Assembly (NCBI RefSeq): GCF_029910215.1
Contig: NZ_CP110397.1
Location: 124,001 to 188,000, forward strand
Length of the DNA stretch: 64,000 nt
DNA from: Paraburkholderia sp. D15
GTDB lineage: Bacteria > Pseudomonadota > Gammaproteobacteria > Burkholderiales > Burkholderiaceae
Direction: 5' to 3'
Shown here piece by piece: positions 1-8,529 of the stretch. A program made the translations under genes and the position numbers. Within the stretch, counting starts at the first letter, position 1; each line of letters opens with the position of its first letter. The notes below the pieces were generated by a model. That model was not told the origin of the DNA. It searched no databases and worked only from the letters and a program-made list of their open reading frames with translations.

Positions 1-1239
1 GCGACCGTCGAAACGGACGCGACCGCCGGGCGCGACGCGCCGATACGGACCGTCACGGCGCGTTACCTGGTTGGTTGCGACGGACCGCGGAGTCTGGTGC
101 GCAAAACACTTGGTATCGGCTACGAAGGGGTCGCCGGTGAAAAACGCGAGTTCATGGGCGGCCAGATGGATGCCGTTTATTTCTATGCGCCCGATCTTTA
201 CCGTGTGAGCCCGCATGCTCCCGCGTGGCAATACTGGACCTTCAGCCCAACGCAGCGCGCGCTGCTGATTGCGGTTGACGGTAAGGGGCATTTCATCATG
301 AACGTGCAGGCGCGCAACGGCGAATCCGCCGCCACGGACGATGTCAGGCTGCGCATTGCCGAAGCGATCGGCGCGGACATTCCGTTCGTCGTCAGGAGCC
401 GTTCGCGATGGACGGCGGGCTTCGCGCTGGTGGCGGAAAAGTTCTCGGAACAACGGGTGTTCCTTGCCGGCGATGCCGCGCATCTCTTCACACCGACCGG
501 CGGCCTTGGCTACAACACCGGCATCGACGACGCGGCCAATCTCGCCTGGAAGCTCGAGGCCATGGTCAAGGGCGCGGCGGGCGCGGCGCTCGGCGCGAGT
601 TACGAAGCGGAACGTCGCCCCGCGGCGTTGCGCAACACCGCGTTCGCGCGCGGCTTCGCGGACAGCATCGGTCACGTGCAGGTGCCTGCCGCAGCTTATG
701 AGCCAGGCGGTGCCGGCGACGCCGCGCGTGCCGCGGTCGGCGACTACCTGAAGTTCCACGCGACCGCCGAGTTTGTGATTCCAGGCGTGCATCTCGGCAC
801 CCGTTACGAAGCGTCGCCGCTACTTCGCGCGGAGCCCGGTGCCGCGGCGCCGGATACCGCGAATCTCTACGTGCCCTGTGCACGGCCGGGGCATCGCGCG
901 CCGCATGCGTGGCTTGCCGGCGGCGCTTCGCTGTACGACGCGTTCGGCGCCGGATTCACGCTGCTGTGCATCGGCGAAGCCGGCGTCGACGTGGAACGCG
1001 ACGACGCCTATCGGCGGGCCGCGGCGACGCTGCCGCACCTGAGCGCCGTGCGAACCAACGAAGCGGCGGTGGCGGCGCTTTACAAGGCGGCCTTCGTGCT
1101 GATCCGTCCCGACCAGCATGTCGCGTGGCGGGGCAACGTTCTGAACGACGAATTCGATGCCGCCGTGCTGTGCACGCTCGGGCGTCAGCCTCAGGAAGCG
1201 GGCCAGTCGACGTGGCGGGCGTGTCCGTCGGTTGCCTGA
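1..1239 (+). CDS. FAD-dependent aromatic-ring monooxygenase (PheA/TfdB type), 5' end outside window
   Basis: The frame is open from the first base, so this is the C-terminal 412 residues of a longer protein. It belongs to the flavin monooxygenases that hydroxylate phenols and related aromatics with NAD(P)H and O2. Visible hallmarks are the DG motif (CDGPRS, visible residues 26-31) and the second FAD motif GDAAHLFTP (from about residue 157), followed by the usual NTGIDDAANLAWKL helix. The last ~170 residues match the thioredoxin-like C-terminal domain of phenol hydroxylase relatives. The N-terminal GxGxxG dinucleotide fold is missing only because of the window edge. The aromatic-acid permease and porin downstream fit an aromatic catabolic cluster. 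The exact substrate cannot be read from sequence. Confidence 0.88.
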   Translation, partial: ATVETDATAGRDAPIRTVTARYLVGCDGPRSLVRKTLGIGYEGVAGEKREFMGGQMDAVYFYAPDLYRVSPHAPAWQYWTFSPTQRALLIAVDGKGHFIMNVQARNGESAATDDVRLRIAEAIGADIPFVVRSRSRWTAGFALVAEKFSEQRVFLAGDAAHLFTPTGGLGYNTGIDDAANLAWKLEAMVKGAAGAALGASYEAERRPAALRNTAFARGFADSIGHVQVPAAAYEPGGAGDAARAAVGDYLKFHATAEFVIPGVHLGTRYEASPLLRAEPGAAAPDTANLYVPCARPGHRAPHAWLAGGASLYDAFGAGFTLLCIGEAGVDVERDDAYRRAAATLPHLSAVRTNEAAVAALYKAAFVLIRPDQHVAWRGNVLNDEFDAAVLCTLGRQPQEAGQSTWRACPSVA

Positions 1240-1355
1240 ACGTACCCGGCTCATCGTCACGACGCGCTGTCGGGCAACAGCGTCCCGGGCTTATCCGGCG
1301 ACCTGCGATCACAACTAGTTTCGCACGCAAGCGAACCATCCTTTGGAGACAGGCA

Positions 1356-2696
1356 ATGCAGGTTCAGACAATGACGCCGGATCGCGTCGAGGGCGGCAAG
1401 AACACCTCCGCGCTGCAGGTCCTTACCTTGTTCCTTTGTTTTCTGGTCGTCGGCGCCGATGGCTTCGACGTGGCGTCGGTGGGTTACGTGGCCCCGTTAC
1501 TGAAGCAGTCGTGGGCGCTGAGTCCGGCGCAACTCGGGCCGATCTTCGGCGCGGGCCTGTTCGGGCTCACGGTCGGCAGCTTTCTGTTCGGGCCGCTCGC
1601 CGACCGCATCGGACGCAAGCGCGTCATCACGATTTCGCTGGTGCTGTTCGGCATCGGCAGCCTGGCGTGCGCGTATGCCCCGTCGCCGCTCTGGCTGGTC
1701 GCGCTGCGCTTCGCCACCGGCGCGGGTCTGGGCGGCGCCATGCCGAATGCGATCACGTTGGCGTCCGAATTCAGCCCGGCGCGCAGTCGCGCTCTGAGAG
1801 TCACACTGATGTTCTGCGGCTTCACCCTCGGCCTCGCGTTCGGCGGCGCCGTGGCCGCGTTGCTGATTCCGCGCTTCGGCTGGAAAGGCGTCTTCTTGTT
1901 CGGTGGGCTGTTCCCGCTGGTGCTGACGCCCATCGTCTGGATCTGGATGCCGGAATCGCTGCGTTTCATGGCGCGTAAGCCGCGCTATCAGGCGGAAGTG
2001 CGGCGTGTGATGAAGCGCCTGACGGGCGACGCGAATACGCCGGTCGAGCAGATCGCGCCTGAAGACGCGCAGGCGGGCGTGGTCCGCGAGACGGCGATCG
2101 GCACGCTGTTCAGCCAACGCTACCGCGCGGGCACGCTGCTGCTGTGGCTCGCGTTCTTCTGCACGCTGTGGGTGTACTACCAGGTCAGCAGCTGGCTGCC
2201 GTCGGTGATTGCCGGCGCGGGTATCGACGCGTCTCATGCGGCCCGGGTGGGCGCGATGATGCCGCTCGGCGGCACGCTCGGTTCGCTGCTTAACGCGCGG
2301 CTGATGGATCGCGCGAATCCGTTCTTCGTGCTGGCCGGCTCCTATGCGATCGCGGCTGTCTCGACGGCATTGATCGGCTTCTCGATTCACGAGCCGATGT
2401 GGGTGTACGTGTCGGTGTTCATGGCCGGATTCGGCCTGTCGGGTGCACAGACCGCCGCGAACGTACTGGTAGCCGGTTTCTACATGACGGCGGCGCGAGC
2501 CACGGGCGTGAGCTGGGCGCTCGGCGTGGGTCGCATCGGCTCGATCATCGGTTCGATGACGGGAGGCGTTCTGCTGGTCGCGTTTCACCGCGTCGAGACC
2601 ACCTTCGCTTTCTTTGCCGCGCCGGTGGTGATTGCCTGCATCGCCATGCTCGTGACCGGCCGGCTGTATCGCAACGGCAGTCCCGCCGACGCATGA
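1356..2696 (+). CDS. MFS transporter, aromatic acid:H+ symporter (AAHS) family
   Basis: A 446-residue inner-membrane permease with about 12 hydrophobic segments. The first segment carries a DGFDVASVGYVAP stretch typical of the AAHS family (PcaK/BenK/MhpT relatives), and the loop between segments 2 and 3 has the MFS signature GPLADRIGRKR. The ATG at 1356 was chosen because TTTGGAGA lies just upstream and the protein then begins like its relatives; the same frame stays open far upstream, but that part overlaps the monooxygenase in another frame. The gene follows the monooxygenase by about 115 nt on the same strand and probably imports its substrate. Family assignment is firm, substrate is inferred from context. 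Confidence 0.9.
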   Translation: MQVQTMTPDRVEGGKNTSALQVLTLFLCFLVVGADGFDVASVGYVAPLLKQSWALSPAQLGPIFGAGLFGLTVGSFLFGPLADRIGRKRVITISLVLFGIGSLACAYAPSPLWLVALRFATGAGLGGAMPNAITLASEFSPARSRALRVTLMFCGFTLGLAFGGAVAALLIPRFGWKGVFLFGGLFPLVLTPIVWIWMPESLRFMARKPRYQAEVRRVMKRLTGDANTPVEQIAPEDAQAGVVRETAIGTLFSQRYRAGTLLLWLAFFCTLWVYYQVSSWLPSVIAGAGIDASHAARVGAMMPLGGTLGSLLNARLMDRANPFFVLAGSYAIAAVSTALIGFSIHEPMWVYVSVFMAGFGLSGAQTAANVLVAGFYMTAARATGVSWALGVGRIGSIIGSMTGGVLLVAFHRVETTFAFFAAPVVIACIAMLVTGRLYRNGSPADA

Positions 2697-2800
2697 CGAC
2701 TCGCGCCTGAGCGGGCAGCCGTGAAACAGGTATCACGAAGATCGCCGGCGCCTCTGCCGCGCCGTCGACCCAAAACACAAAACGACATATGGGTGGAGAC

Positions 2801-3937
2801 ATGAAACATAAAACCATTGCGGCGGCCGCCGCGCTTGTCCTGAGCGGTTCAGCATTCGCACAAAGCAGCGTGACGCTGTACGGGATTCTCGATACCGGTA
2901 TCGAACTTGTCACGCATGCCGATGCGGCCGGCGACAAGCTCGTGCGGATGCCGGGCATCACCGGTTCGATGCCGTCGCGTTGGGGGCTGCGCGGCCAGGA
3001 GGATCTGGGCGGGGGCCTCGCCGCGGTGTTCACGCTGGAGGATGGTTTCAATGTGCGCGGCGGCGACACAAACCAGGGCGGCCGGCTGTTCGGACGGCAG
3101 GCATGGGTGGGCTTGTCGAGCCCCTACGGCACGTTGACGTTCGGGCGCCAGTACACCATGTCGTTCTGGGCGATTGCCGACGCGGATGCGCTCGGTCCGG
3201 ACATTTACGGTGGAGTCGGCTCGCTCGATGCCTACATTCCCAACGCACGCAGCGACAACACGATCGCGTACAAGGGCAGCTTGGGTGGCGTGACAGCGGG
3301 CGCGACCTATTCGTTCGGACGAGACTCGGCGGGCACGGGCAATTCGCCGGGGCAGGGCACGTGTGCGGGTTCGATTCCGGGTAACGCGCAGGCGTGTCGC
3401 CAATGGTCGGCGATGCTGCGCTATGACGCCAGTGTGTTCGGCGTCGCGGCGTCGTACGACGAACAGCACGGCGGCCCCGGCGCGGCCGCCAGTTTTTTCA
3501 ACGGAGCCGCGCCGATCGCGTTGGCCAGCAGCGGCGACAAGGACGCCCACACGCAACTGAACGGCTACTTCAACGTGGGGCAGTTAAAAGTCGGCGGCGG
3601 CTGGCTGGGCCGTTGGGTGGAGACCGCGTCGCCCGCGCTACCGAACGTGCGCAGCAATATCTACTATCTGACCGCCACGTACTTCGTGACGCCGGCGTTG
3701 ATCGTCGATGGAGGCGTGTATCGCACGATCGATCGACAGCAGGACACGCGCGCCACGCTGGCAGCGTTGCGCGGGACGTATCTGCTGTCGAAGCGTACAG
3801 CCGTCTATCTGCAGAGCGGCTATCTGTGCAACAGCGCGAAGGCGCACTACACGCTCAGCCAGGGCGGTCCTGGTTCGACGCCCGCTGCCGGTATCGGCCA
3901 GCTAGGCGTGATGGCCGGCATTCGCCATTCATTCTGA
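2801..3937 (+). CDS. Outer-membrane porin (Gram-negative porin family, Burkholderia OmpC-like)
   Basis: A 378-residue general-diffusion porin. It has a cleavable signal peptide (MKHKTIAAAAALVLSGSAFA), then the typical mature start QSSVTLYGILDTGIE. GSRWGLRG-like and FTLEDGFNVRGG segments and a C-terminal aromatic residue (RHSF) follow, which is the BAM recognition signature. The ATG at 2801 is preceded by GGTGGAGAC; an in-frame ATG at 2789 would add only four residues ahead of the signal peptide and is less likely. It sits about 100 nt behind the permease and may be co-transcribed as the outer-membrane entry route for the same compound. A residue run LCNSAKAH near the end gives one of its few cysteines. 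Confidence 0.93.
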   Translation: MKHKTIAAAAALVLSGSAFAQSSVTLYGILDTGIELVTHADAAGDKLVRMPGITGSMPSRWGLRGQEDLGGGLAAVFTLEDGFNVRGGDTNQGGRLFGRQAWVGLSSPYGTLTFGRQYTMSFWAIADADALGPDIYGGVGSLDAYIPNARSDNTIAYKGSLGGVTAGATYSFGRDSAGTGNSPGQGTCAGSIPGNAQACRQWSAMLRYDASVFGVAASYDEQHGGPGAAASFFNGAAPIALASSGDKDAHTQLNGYFNVGQLKVGGGWLGRWVETASPALPNVRSNIYYLTATYFVTPALIVDGGVYRTIDRQQDTRATLAALRGTYLLSKRTAVYLQSGYLCNSAKAHYTLSQGGPGSTPAAGIGQLGVMAGIRHSF

Positions 3938-4130
3938 CGCACGTTTTGATGCGCTCGTGCGCGCTATCGCATCGCCATGAGGCCCATCGCCACCGCAAGA
4001 CGAATCGTTCTTCGGTTATTGCCTGCCTCTTCTCCGCTCCATATTCCGCCATGCAGCGCAGGAGGAATAAGAGTTGCTCGCTGTATGCAGATGCCTTTTC
4101 CTTCGACGACGTTCCCGCTGGAGAAATCAG

Positions 4131-5495
4131 ATGACGCAACTCATTCCGCAGGGTCAACCTGGCGAGCACACGCTACCCGACGACCTGAATCAGTCACATG
4201 CCGGCGCGGCAATAGCCGCGAAGCCGGTCGGAGGCGGTGTCGCTCGTCGTGGCTTTCTTCAGCGAACCGGCACCGGCGCCGCAGCACTGCTGCTGGCCGG
4301 CGTCACTGGCAAAGTGCTCGCAGCAGCGCCAACGCCTGGCGACCCGAATAGAGTAAAGCTGTCCCTGATTCAGGACCCGCAGACCGAACAGGCCGAGAGC
4401 ACACCTGATCCGGCCGCTGCCCCGGATCAGCGCGTCGGATACGCCATCGTCGGGTTGGGCCGGCTGTCGCTCAACCAGATCCTCCCGGCTATGTCGCAAT
4501 GCAAGTATTCGAAGGTCGTCGCGCTGGTAAGCGGCGATTCGGATAAGGCCCGCAAGGTCGGGCGTCAGTACGGGGTGCGGGAGGATGCCATCTATGACTA
4601 CCACACGTACGAGCGTATGGCTGATAACCGCGAGGTGCAGGTGATGTACGTAGTGTTGCCAAATGGAATGCATGCTGAGTACACGGTGCGCGCTGCAGCG
4701 ATCGGCAAGCACGTGCTGTGCGAAAAGCCTATGGCTGTGAGCAGCGTCGAATGTCAGCGGATGATTGATGCCTGCAGAAAAGCGCAGCGCTTCTTGATGA
4801 TTGCCTATCGTAGTCAGTATGAGGCGATGGATCGGATGATTGCCAGACGGGTAAAGGAAAAGCAACTTGGGCCGCTGCGCGAGTTCATTGCCGGCAATTC
4901 GCAGAACGTGGGAGACCCGGCGCAGTGGCGGCTGAATCTCGCTCTGGCTGGCGGCGGCCCGCTGCCGGATGTGGGCATCTATTGCCTGAACGCCGCACGC
5001 TTTCTGAGCGGGGAAGAACCCCACGAGGTGATCGCCTCAGTCTTCCGTCCTGCCGATGATCCGCGTTTTCGGGAGGTCGAGCAGTCTGTGCATTTCGTTT
5101 TACGTTTCCCGAGCGGGTGGTCGGCGACGTGCATGGCCAGCTATGCGAGCCATGAATCGCGGTTTTTCCGGCTGCAGGGTGCGCAGGGATGGGCGGAAAT
5201 GAATCCGGCGTTTGGCTATAACGGCTTGCAGATGCGCAAGGGGACGCTGGTCGAGGGAAAGAACGCGACGATCGACATAACGATTGATCCTGAAAACCAG
5301 TTTGCTCGTGAGATTGACCACATGTCGTTATGCGTGGCACGCAATCAGACACCCCATACTCCGGGAGAGGAAGGATTGCAGGATCAGCGCATCGTAGAGG
5401 CCATCTACGAGTCCGCGCGCTCGGGACGCGCCGTGAGGATCGCGCAACCGCCCGGACCGACGCGCGGGCCCGATCCCGACGAGGAGACATTCTGA
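4131..5495 (+). CDS. Tat-exported Gfo/Idh/MocA oxidoreductase, glucose-fructose oxidoreductase-like
   Basis: A 454-residue NAD(P)-dependent oxidoreductase. The N terminus carries a twin-arginine export signal: ARRGFLQR near residues 40-47 followed by a hydrophobic run ending KVLAAAP. The Rossmann segment YAIVGLGRLSLNQILPAM begins near residue 104 and the family motif CEKPMAVS follows. The C-terminal half matches the GFO_IDH_MocA substrate domain. Periplasmic glucose-fructose oxidoreductase has this same architecture, with tightly bound NADP exported folded. ATG 4131 has GGAGA just upstream; the frame is open 57 nt further but with no ribosome site. It stands alone, about 190 nt after the porin. 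Substrate unproven; a sugar or sugar-alcohol is likely. Confidence 0.88.
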   Translation: MTQLIPQGQPGEHTLPDDLNQSHAGAAIAAKPVGGGVARRGFLQRTGTGAAALLLAGVTGKVLAAAPTPGDPNRVKLSLIQDPQTEQAESTPDPAAAPDQRVGYAIVGLGRLSLNQILPAMSQCKYSKVVALVSGDSDKARKVGRQYGVREDAIYDYHTYERMADNREVQVMYVVLPNGMHAEYTVRAAAIGKHVLCEKPMAVSSVECQRMIDACRKAQRFLMIAYRSQYEAMDRMIARRVKEKQLGPLREFIAGNSQNVGDPAQWRLNLALAGGGPLPDVGIYCLNAARFLSGEEPHEVIASVFRPADDPRFREVEQSVHFVLRFPSGWSATCMASYASHESRFFRLQGAQGWAEMNPAFGYNGLQMRKGTLVEGKNATIDITIDPENQFAREIDHMSLCVARNQTPHTPGEEGLQDQRIVEAIYESARSGRAVRIAQPPGPTRGPDPDEETF

Positions 5496-5602
5496 TGCTC
5501 CCGCAAAACACGCTTCCTATTGGTCTGCTCACCGCCGCTCGCGGCAGCAAGTACGCATCGATCCCTTGAAGCAAGGGCGGAAAATTGCGGAGAAGCGTTG
5601 AC

Positions 5603-5989
5603 TTACTGGATTGGCGCCGTGGCCCCTATCTTCTGCGCCAGGAGCCGTTCGTACGTGCCGAAGCTAAGGTCCACCTCATCTTGGGACACGACCTTCACTG
5701 TCAGCGTGAGCTGGTCGGATGTGAGACCGAGAACCGTCGCGAGGGCCGCTTCAACCGGTCCGGCACACGCCCGGTCCTCGTTCATTGTGGTCCCCACGGA
5801 TATCTCATACGCGCTATCCGGATCGCGGAACACCACCTCGACCAGTCGCGCACGCGCGCTCATGTTGCTCTCGATTGCCACCCGCGCGACCTCCGCAACC
5901 ACCCGCAGGCGCTCGGCCGGGAAACCACAGGTCGCATGAAAGCGCACACGGTGCTTTCCGAGCGTAACCCAGTCAGTGTCGAACTCCAT
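5603..5989 (-). CDS. Conserved hypothetical protein, partner of the Hsp20 pair (copy 1)
   Basis: A 128-residue soluble protein that I do not recognise as a named family. It begins MEFDTDWVTLGKHRV, has no signal peptide or membrane segment, and is mostly alternating short hydrophobic and charged stretches. A clear paralogue lies at 59908-60396, also divergent from an Hsp20 pair, sharing conserved blocks such as SNMSARARLV / NNMSARARLV and EVDLSFGTYERLLAQKI / EVDLHFGVYERMLAEKI. The conserved association with two small heat-shock proteins at both sites suggests a stress role. A GGAG-type ribosome site (ATGGAGGAATAA) lies directly before the start. Confidence 0.75.
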   Translation of the reverse strand: MEFDTDWVTLGKHRVRFHATCGFPAERLRVVAEVARVAIESNMSARARLVEVVFRDPDSAYEISVGTTMNEDRACAGPVEAALATVLGLTSDQLTLTVKVVSQDEVDLSFGTYERLLAQKIGATAPIQ

Positions 5990-6099
5990 TTATTCCTCCA
6001 TCAGTAAAATCACCGCGCGCTTTAAATAGAGGTCAACGCCCGGGTTTCAACATAACTGACTCTTTATAACCGGAGTCGCTCAATATTCGCTTCGGCAAT

Positions 6100-6128
6100 G
6101 TTGAAACTTCATCTTCAGAGCCTATTTC
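6100..6128 (+). promoter_or_regulatory. Heat-shock-like promoter element of Hsp20 module 1
   Basis: GTTGAAA (6100-6106), 14 nt, then CCTATTTC (6121-6128), about 90 nt before the first Hsp20 start. The enterobacterial sigma-32 consensus is CTTGAAA, 11-15 nt, CCCCATNT. The counterpart module at 60480-60508 has CTTGAAA, again 14 nt, then TCTATTTT. The shared element and spacing support a real heat-shock-type promoter; activity is inferred. Confidence 0.45.
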
Positions 6129-6218
6129 TGCCTCGCAATAGCCTGCTAGTGCGCAGTTGTGGTCCCGCAGCAGCGGGCGAGAGCTTCTGATCACTTCGCA
6201 TCATCGGAGACCTGAATC

Positions 6219-6659
6219 ATGAGTGACTTCTACTTTAGCAACGGCCTGTTTGGAGAACTTGATCGTCTGCAACGGCAGATGTCGACGCTTTTCGGCAACC
6301 TTCCGTCCAGCATCCGGTCAAGCCGTACCGACGCATTTCCGCCCCTGAACATCGGCAGCACGGATGATTCCATCGACGTCGTCGCGTTCGCACCGGGCAT
6401 TGACCCGGCCGCGCTTGAAGTGACCGTGGACAAGGGCACACTGACCATCGCGGGCGAACGGAAGGCGCCTGAACTGGCCTCGGGTAACGAAACCCGGTCC
6501 TACGCAAGCGAACGGTTTTTCGGAACGTTTCGACGCGTGATCGAGCTTCCGCAGAATGCCGATCCCGACAAGGTTGAGGCGGCCTACTCGAACGGCTGCC
6601 TGACCGTGCGCATCGGCAAGCGCGAAGCGTCAAAGCCGCGTGCTATTACCGTCCAGTAA
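6219..6659 (+). CDS. Small heat-shock protein, Hsp20/alpha-crystallin family (module 1, first)
   Basis: A 146-residue ATP-independent holdase chaperone that binds unfolding proteins in the cytoplasm. The N-terminal arm (FSNGLFGELDRLQRQMSTLFG) is followed by the alpha-crystallin domain from about residue 45, with the ADxxPGxD-like strand VVAFAPGIDPAALEVTV, GTLTIAGERKAP and the closing AAYSNGCLTVRIGKRE. It ends RAITVQ, an I-x-V tail motif used for oligomer contacts. GGAGACCTGAATC precedes the ATG. The second Hsp20 starts 15 nt later, so the two are co-transcribed. Closely similar to the protein at 60648-61088. Confidence 0.95.
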   Translation: MSDFYFSNGLFGELDRLQRQMSTLFGNLPSSIRSSRTDAFPPLNIGSTDDSIDVVAFAPGIDPAALEVTVDKGTLTIAGERKAPELASGNETRSYASERFFGTFRRVIELPQNADPDKVEAAYSNGCLTVRIGKREASKPRAITVQ

Positions 6660-6674
6660 AACGAGGAGGATGCC

Positions 6675-7079
6675 ATGAACGACACCACCCAGATCGCAAA
6701 CCCGAACAAGGGCGAAGTGGAACGCCGCACCCCGGAAAGCGCTCGCCGTGTCTCAATCACGCCCGCAGTGGATATTGTTGAGGACAGCCATGGCATTACG
6801 CTGTGGGCTGACCTGCCCGGTGTCCCGCGCGACAGGCTCGATGTCAAGGTCCACGATGGACGGTTATATATCGAGGCGGAAGCCGTTGTACCGACGCCGG
6901 GGGATCTGCGACTGCATCACGCAGAGATACGCGCGCCGTTCTTCGCGCGGGCCTTTACCCTCAGCGAAGACTTCGACACGTCAAAGGTCGATGCCAATCT
7001 GCAGGGCGGTGTGCTGAAACTCAGCATTCCCCGGCGCGAGGAAGCGCGGCCACGTCGCATCGAAGTGCGGGCTGGGTAA
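6675..7079 (+). CDS. Small heat-shock protein, Hsp20 family (module 1, second)
   Basis: A 134-residue small heat-shock protein of a different subclass from its neighbour. Its alpha-crystallin domain begins near residue 31 (TPAVDIVEDSHGITLWADLPGV) and closes with VDANLQGGVLKLSIPRREEARPRRIEV, ending in an I-x-V motif. ACGAGGAGGATGCC provides a strong ribosome site. Pairs of divergent Hsp20 subclasses often co-assemble or act in sequence; that is known for other bacteria and only inferred here. The paralogue is at 61111-61518. A 13-bp inverted repeat follows the stop codon. Confidence 0.95.
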   Translation: MNDTTQIANPNKGEVERRTPESARRVSITPAVDIVEDSHGITLWADLPGVPRDRLDVKVHDGRLYIEAEAVVPTPGDLRLHHAEIRAPFFARAFTLSEDFDTSKVDANLQGGVLKLSIPRREEARPRRIEVRAG

Positions 7080-7104
7080 CACGGCAGGTTCGTCGGCTGG
7101 TCTC

Positions 7105-7146
7105 AACCACGCTCGCTTACCCCAGGTAGCGGTAGCGAGCGTGGTT
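7105..7146. terminator. Inverted repeat after Hsp20 module 1
   Basis: A perfect 13-bp stem, AACCACGCTCGCT (7105-7117) pairing with AGCGAGCGTGGTT (7134-7146), around a 16-nt loop. There is no T-run on either side, so it is a terminator-like or mRNA-end-protecting hairpin between the convergent Hsp20 operon and xth. Confidence 0.5.
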
Positions 7147-7205
7147 CAATGCCGTCGTGCGGCTAGGCGCCCTTGCACTGCGCGAGTGTCGATGTCTTTT
7201 CGCGA

Positions 7206-8015
7206 TCAGCTGGCGCGCCGGCTTGTTTTCTTCGGCGGAGAGAGTTCGATCCACGTGGGCGCGTGATCGCTCGCAATGGGCAAGTCCCTGACCCACGCGT
7301 CGACACCTGCGTCCCGAAGGCGCGGCACAACAACGTCGCTCAGCAGCAGATGGTCAATGCGCAGGCCAAATCCCGTTCCCCGGCGGCGCCGGAGATAGTC
7401 CCAATAAGTGTAGATCCGCTGGTCAGGATAGACGTGGCGGATAGCATCCGTCCATCCCTGCCCCAAAAGTTCGCTGAAGCATTCACGGCTTTGTGGTTGC
7501 AGCAGCGCGTTGTCGGCCCATGAGCGCGGGTTGTAGATATCCCCATCCGTCGGGACAACGTTATAGTCACCGGCGAGAATGACCGGGTGCCCGCTGTCAG
7601 CAAGCAGCTGCGCATATTCAATCAGCCGCGCGAACCACGCCAGCTTGTAATCAAACTTCGGGCCCGGTTGTGGATTGCCATTTGGTAGATAGAGGCAACC
7701 GACCAGCAAACCGGAGACGGCCGCCTCGAGGTAGCGGCTTTGCCTGTCGGACTGATCTCCCGGCAGACCGCGGCGACCTTCTATGGGCTCAGCGTCTCTT
7801 GCAAGGATGGCCACGCCATTCCATCCGCTTTGGCCGTGCCAGATGGCTCCGTATCCGGCGTCGTTGATCGCCGCGACCGGAAAAGCTGAATCGGTGGCTT
7901 TGAGTTCCTGCAGGCAGACGATGTCTGGCGACACTTCCCGTAGCCAGGTGAGCAGTGTGGGCAGCCGGGAACGGATCCCGTTGATGTTAAAAGTCGCTAT
8001 CTTGAGATTTAGCAC
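7206..8015 (-). CDS. xthA: Exodeoxyribonuclease III (AP endonuclease family)
   Basis: A 269-residue Mg-dependent 3'-5' exonuclease and apurinic endonuclease of the EEP fold, acting in base-excision repair. Catalytic motifs are visible: FNINGIRSRL near residue 9, LQELKAT (metal-binding Glu, about residue 37), GDYNVVPTDGDIYNP (Asp/Asn pair), the LRIDHLLLS segment, and the closing SDHAPTWIEL (catalytic His). The start appears to be GTG (8013-8015) with no strong ribosome site, so the first residues are uncertain. It lies 40 nt behind the hypothetical gene at 8055-8432 on the same strand and may be co-transcribed with it. DNA-repair fits the surrounding stress genes. Confidence 0.93.
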   Translation of the reverse strand: MLNLKIATFNINGIRSRLPTLLTWLREVSPDIVCLQELKATDSAFPVAAINDAGYGAIWHGQSGWNGVAILARDAEPIEGRRGLPGDQSDRQSRYLEAAVSGLLVGCLYLPNGNPQPGPKFDYKLAWFARLIEYAQLLADSGHPVILAGDYNVVPTDGDIYNPRSWADNALLQPQSRECFSELLGQGWTDAIRHVYPDQRIYTYWDYLRRRRGTGFGLRIDHLLLSDVVVPRLRDAGVDAWVRDLPIASDHAPTWIELSPPKKTSRRAS

Positions 8016-8054
8016 ATTGGCGTTTCATTATCCGGGCCGGTACTGCAGGCGCCG

Positions 8055-8480
8055 TCAGTATCCCGACGGTGGCCTTCCAGCATTGCCGGGCCCGAGATGT
8101 GGCTCCGATACCTTATCCAGAGTTTCTCCGAACCACGGCACCTGTTGCCTGCGTTCAGCCACATAGGCATCCCAACCGCTCTGGTTGCCGCTGAACAGGT
8201 CGTGCTGCACAAGGTTGGCCAGAAGACGCCGGTTAAGGTGCTCGTCCAGAAGCGCCTTTGGCCACAAAAAGAATGCGCTGGCAGCACTCCTTGCGAATTC
8301 CAACGGCGTCATTTCAGCGTCGACTGTGCGCAGAATCGGGAACGCCGTCAGGGTATCTTCCTGAGCGACCGCCTCTCCTACCGTGTTGGACCTGTCTGCG
8401 CACCTCATCACGCATGCGATCGCCTCGAACACGTCGCCAAGGCGTAGAAGAAGTGCACGTCGTTAGAGGCTATCGTTCAT
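8055..8480 (-). pseudogene. Conserved hypothetical protein with an in-frame stop after codon 5, possibly a pseudogene
   Basis: An ATG at 8480 has an excellent ribosome site (GGAGGATTGCAC) but meets TAA after five codons (8463-8465). The same frame continues openly for about 135 codons to 8055, through RRALLLRLGDVFEAIACVM and a C-terminal part with FFLWPKALLDEHLNRRLLANLV. Either translation starts at the internal GTG (8430-8432), giving 125 residues, or a nonsense change split the gene. I do not recognise the family; the protein is probably helical and cytoplasmic. It sits between the hemerythrin and xth genes on the same strand. Confidence 0.5.
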
Positions 8481-8529
8481 GTGCAATCCTCCGTCCAATC
8501 GGGCTTCTCACTCGCGGCAAAGGGCTCGA

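Noticed and set aside
1497..2588. 363-residue minus-strand frame
   Set aside because: Antisense of the permease, arginine-rich shadow composition.
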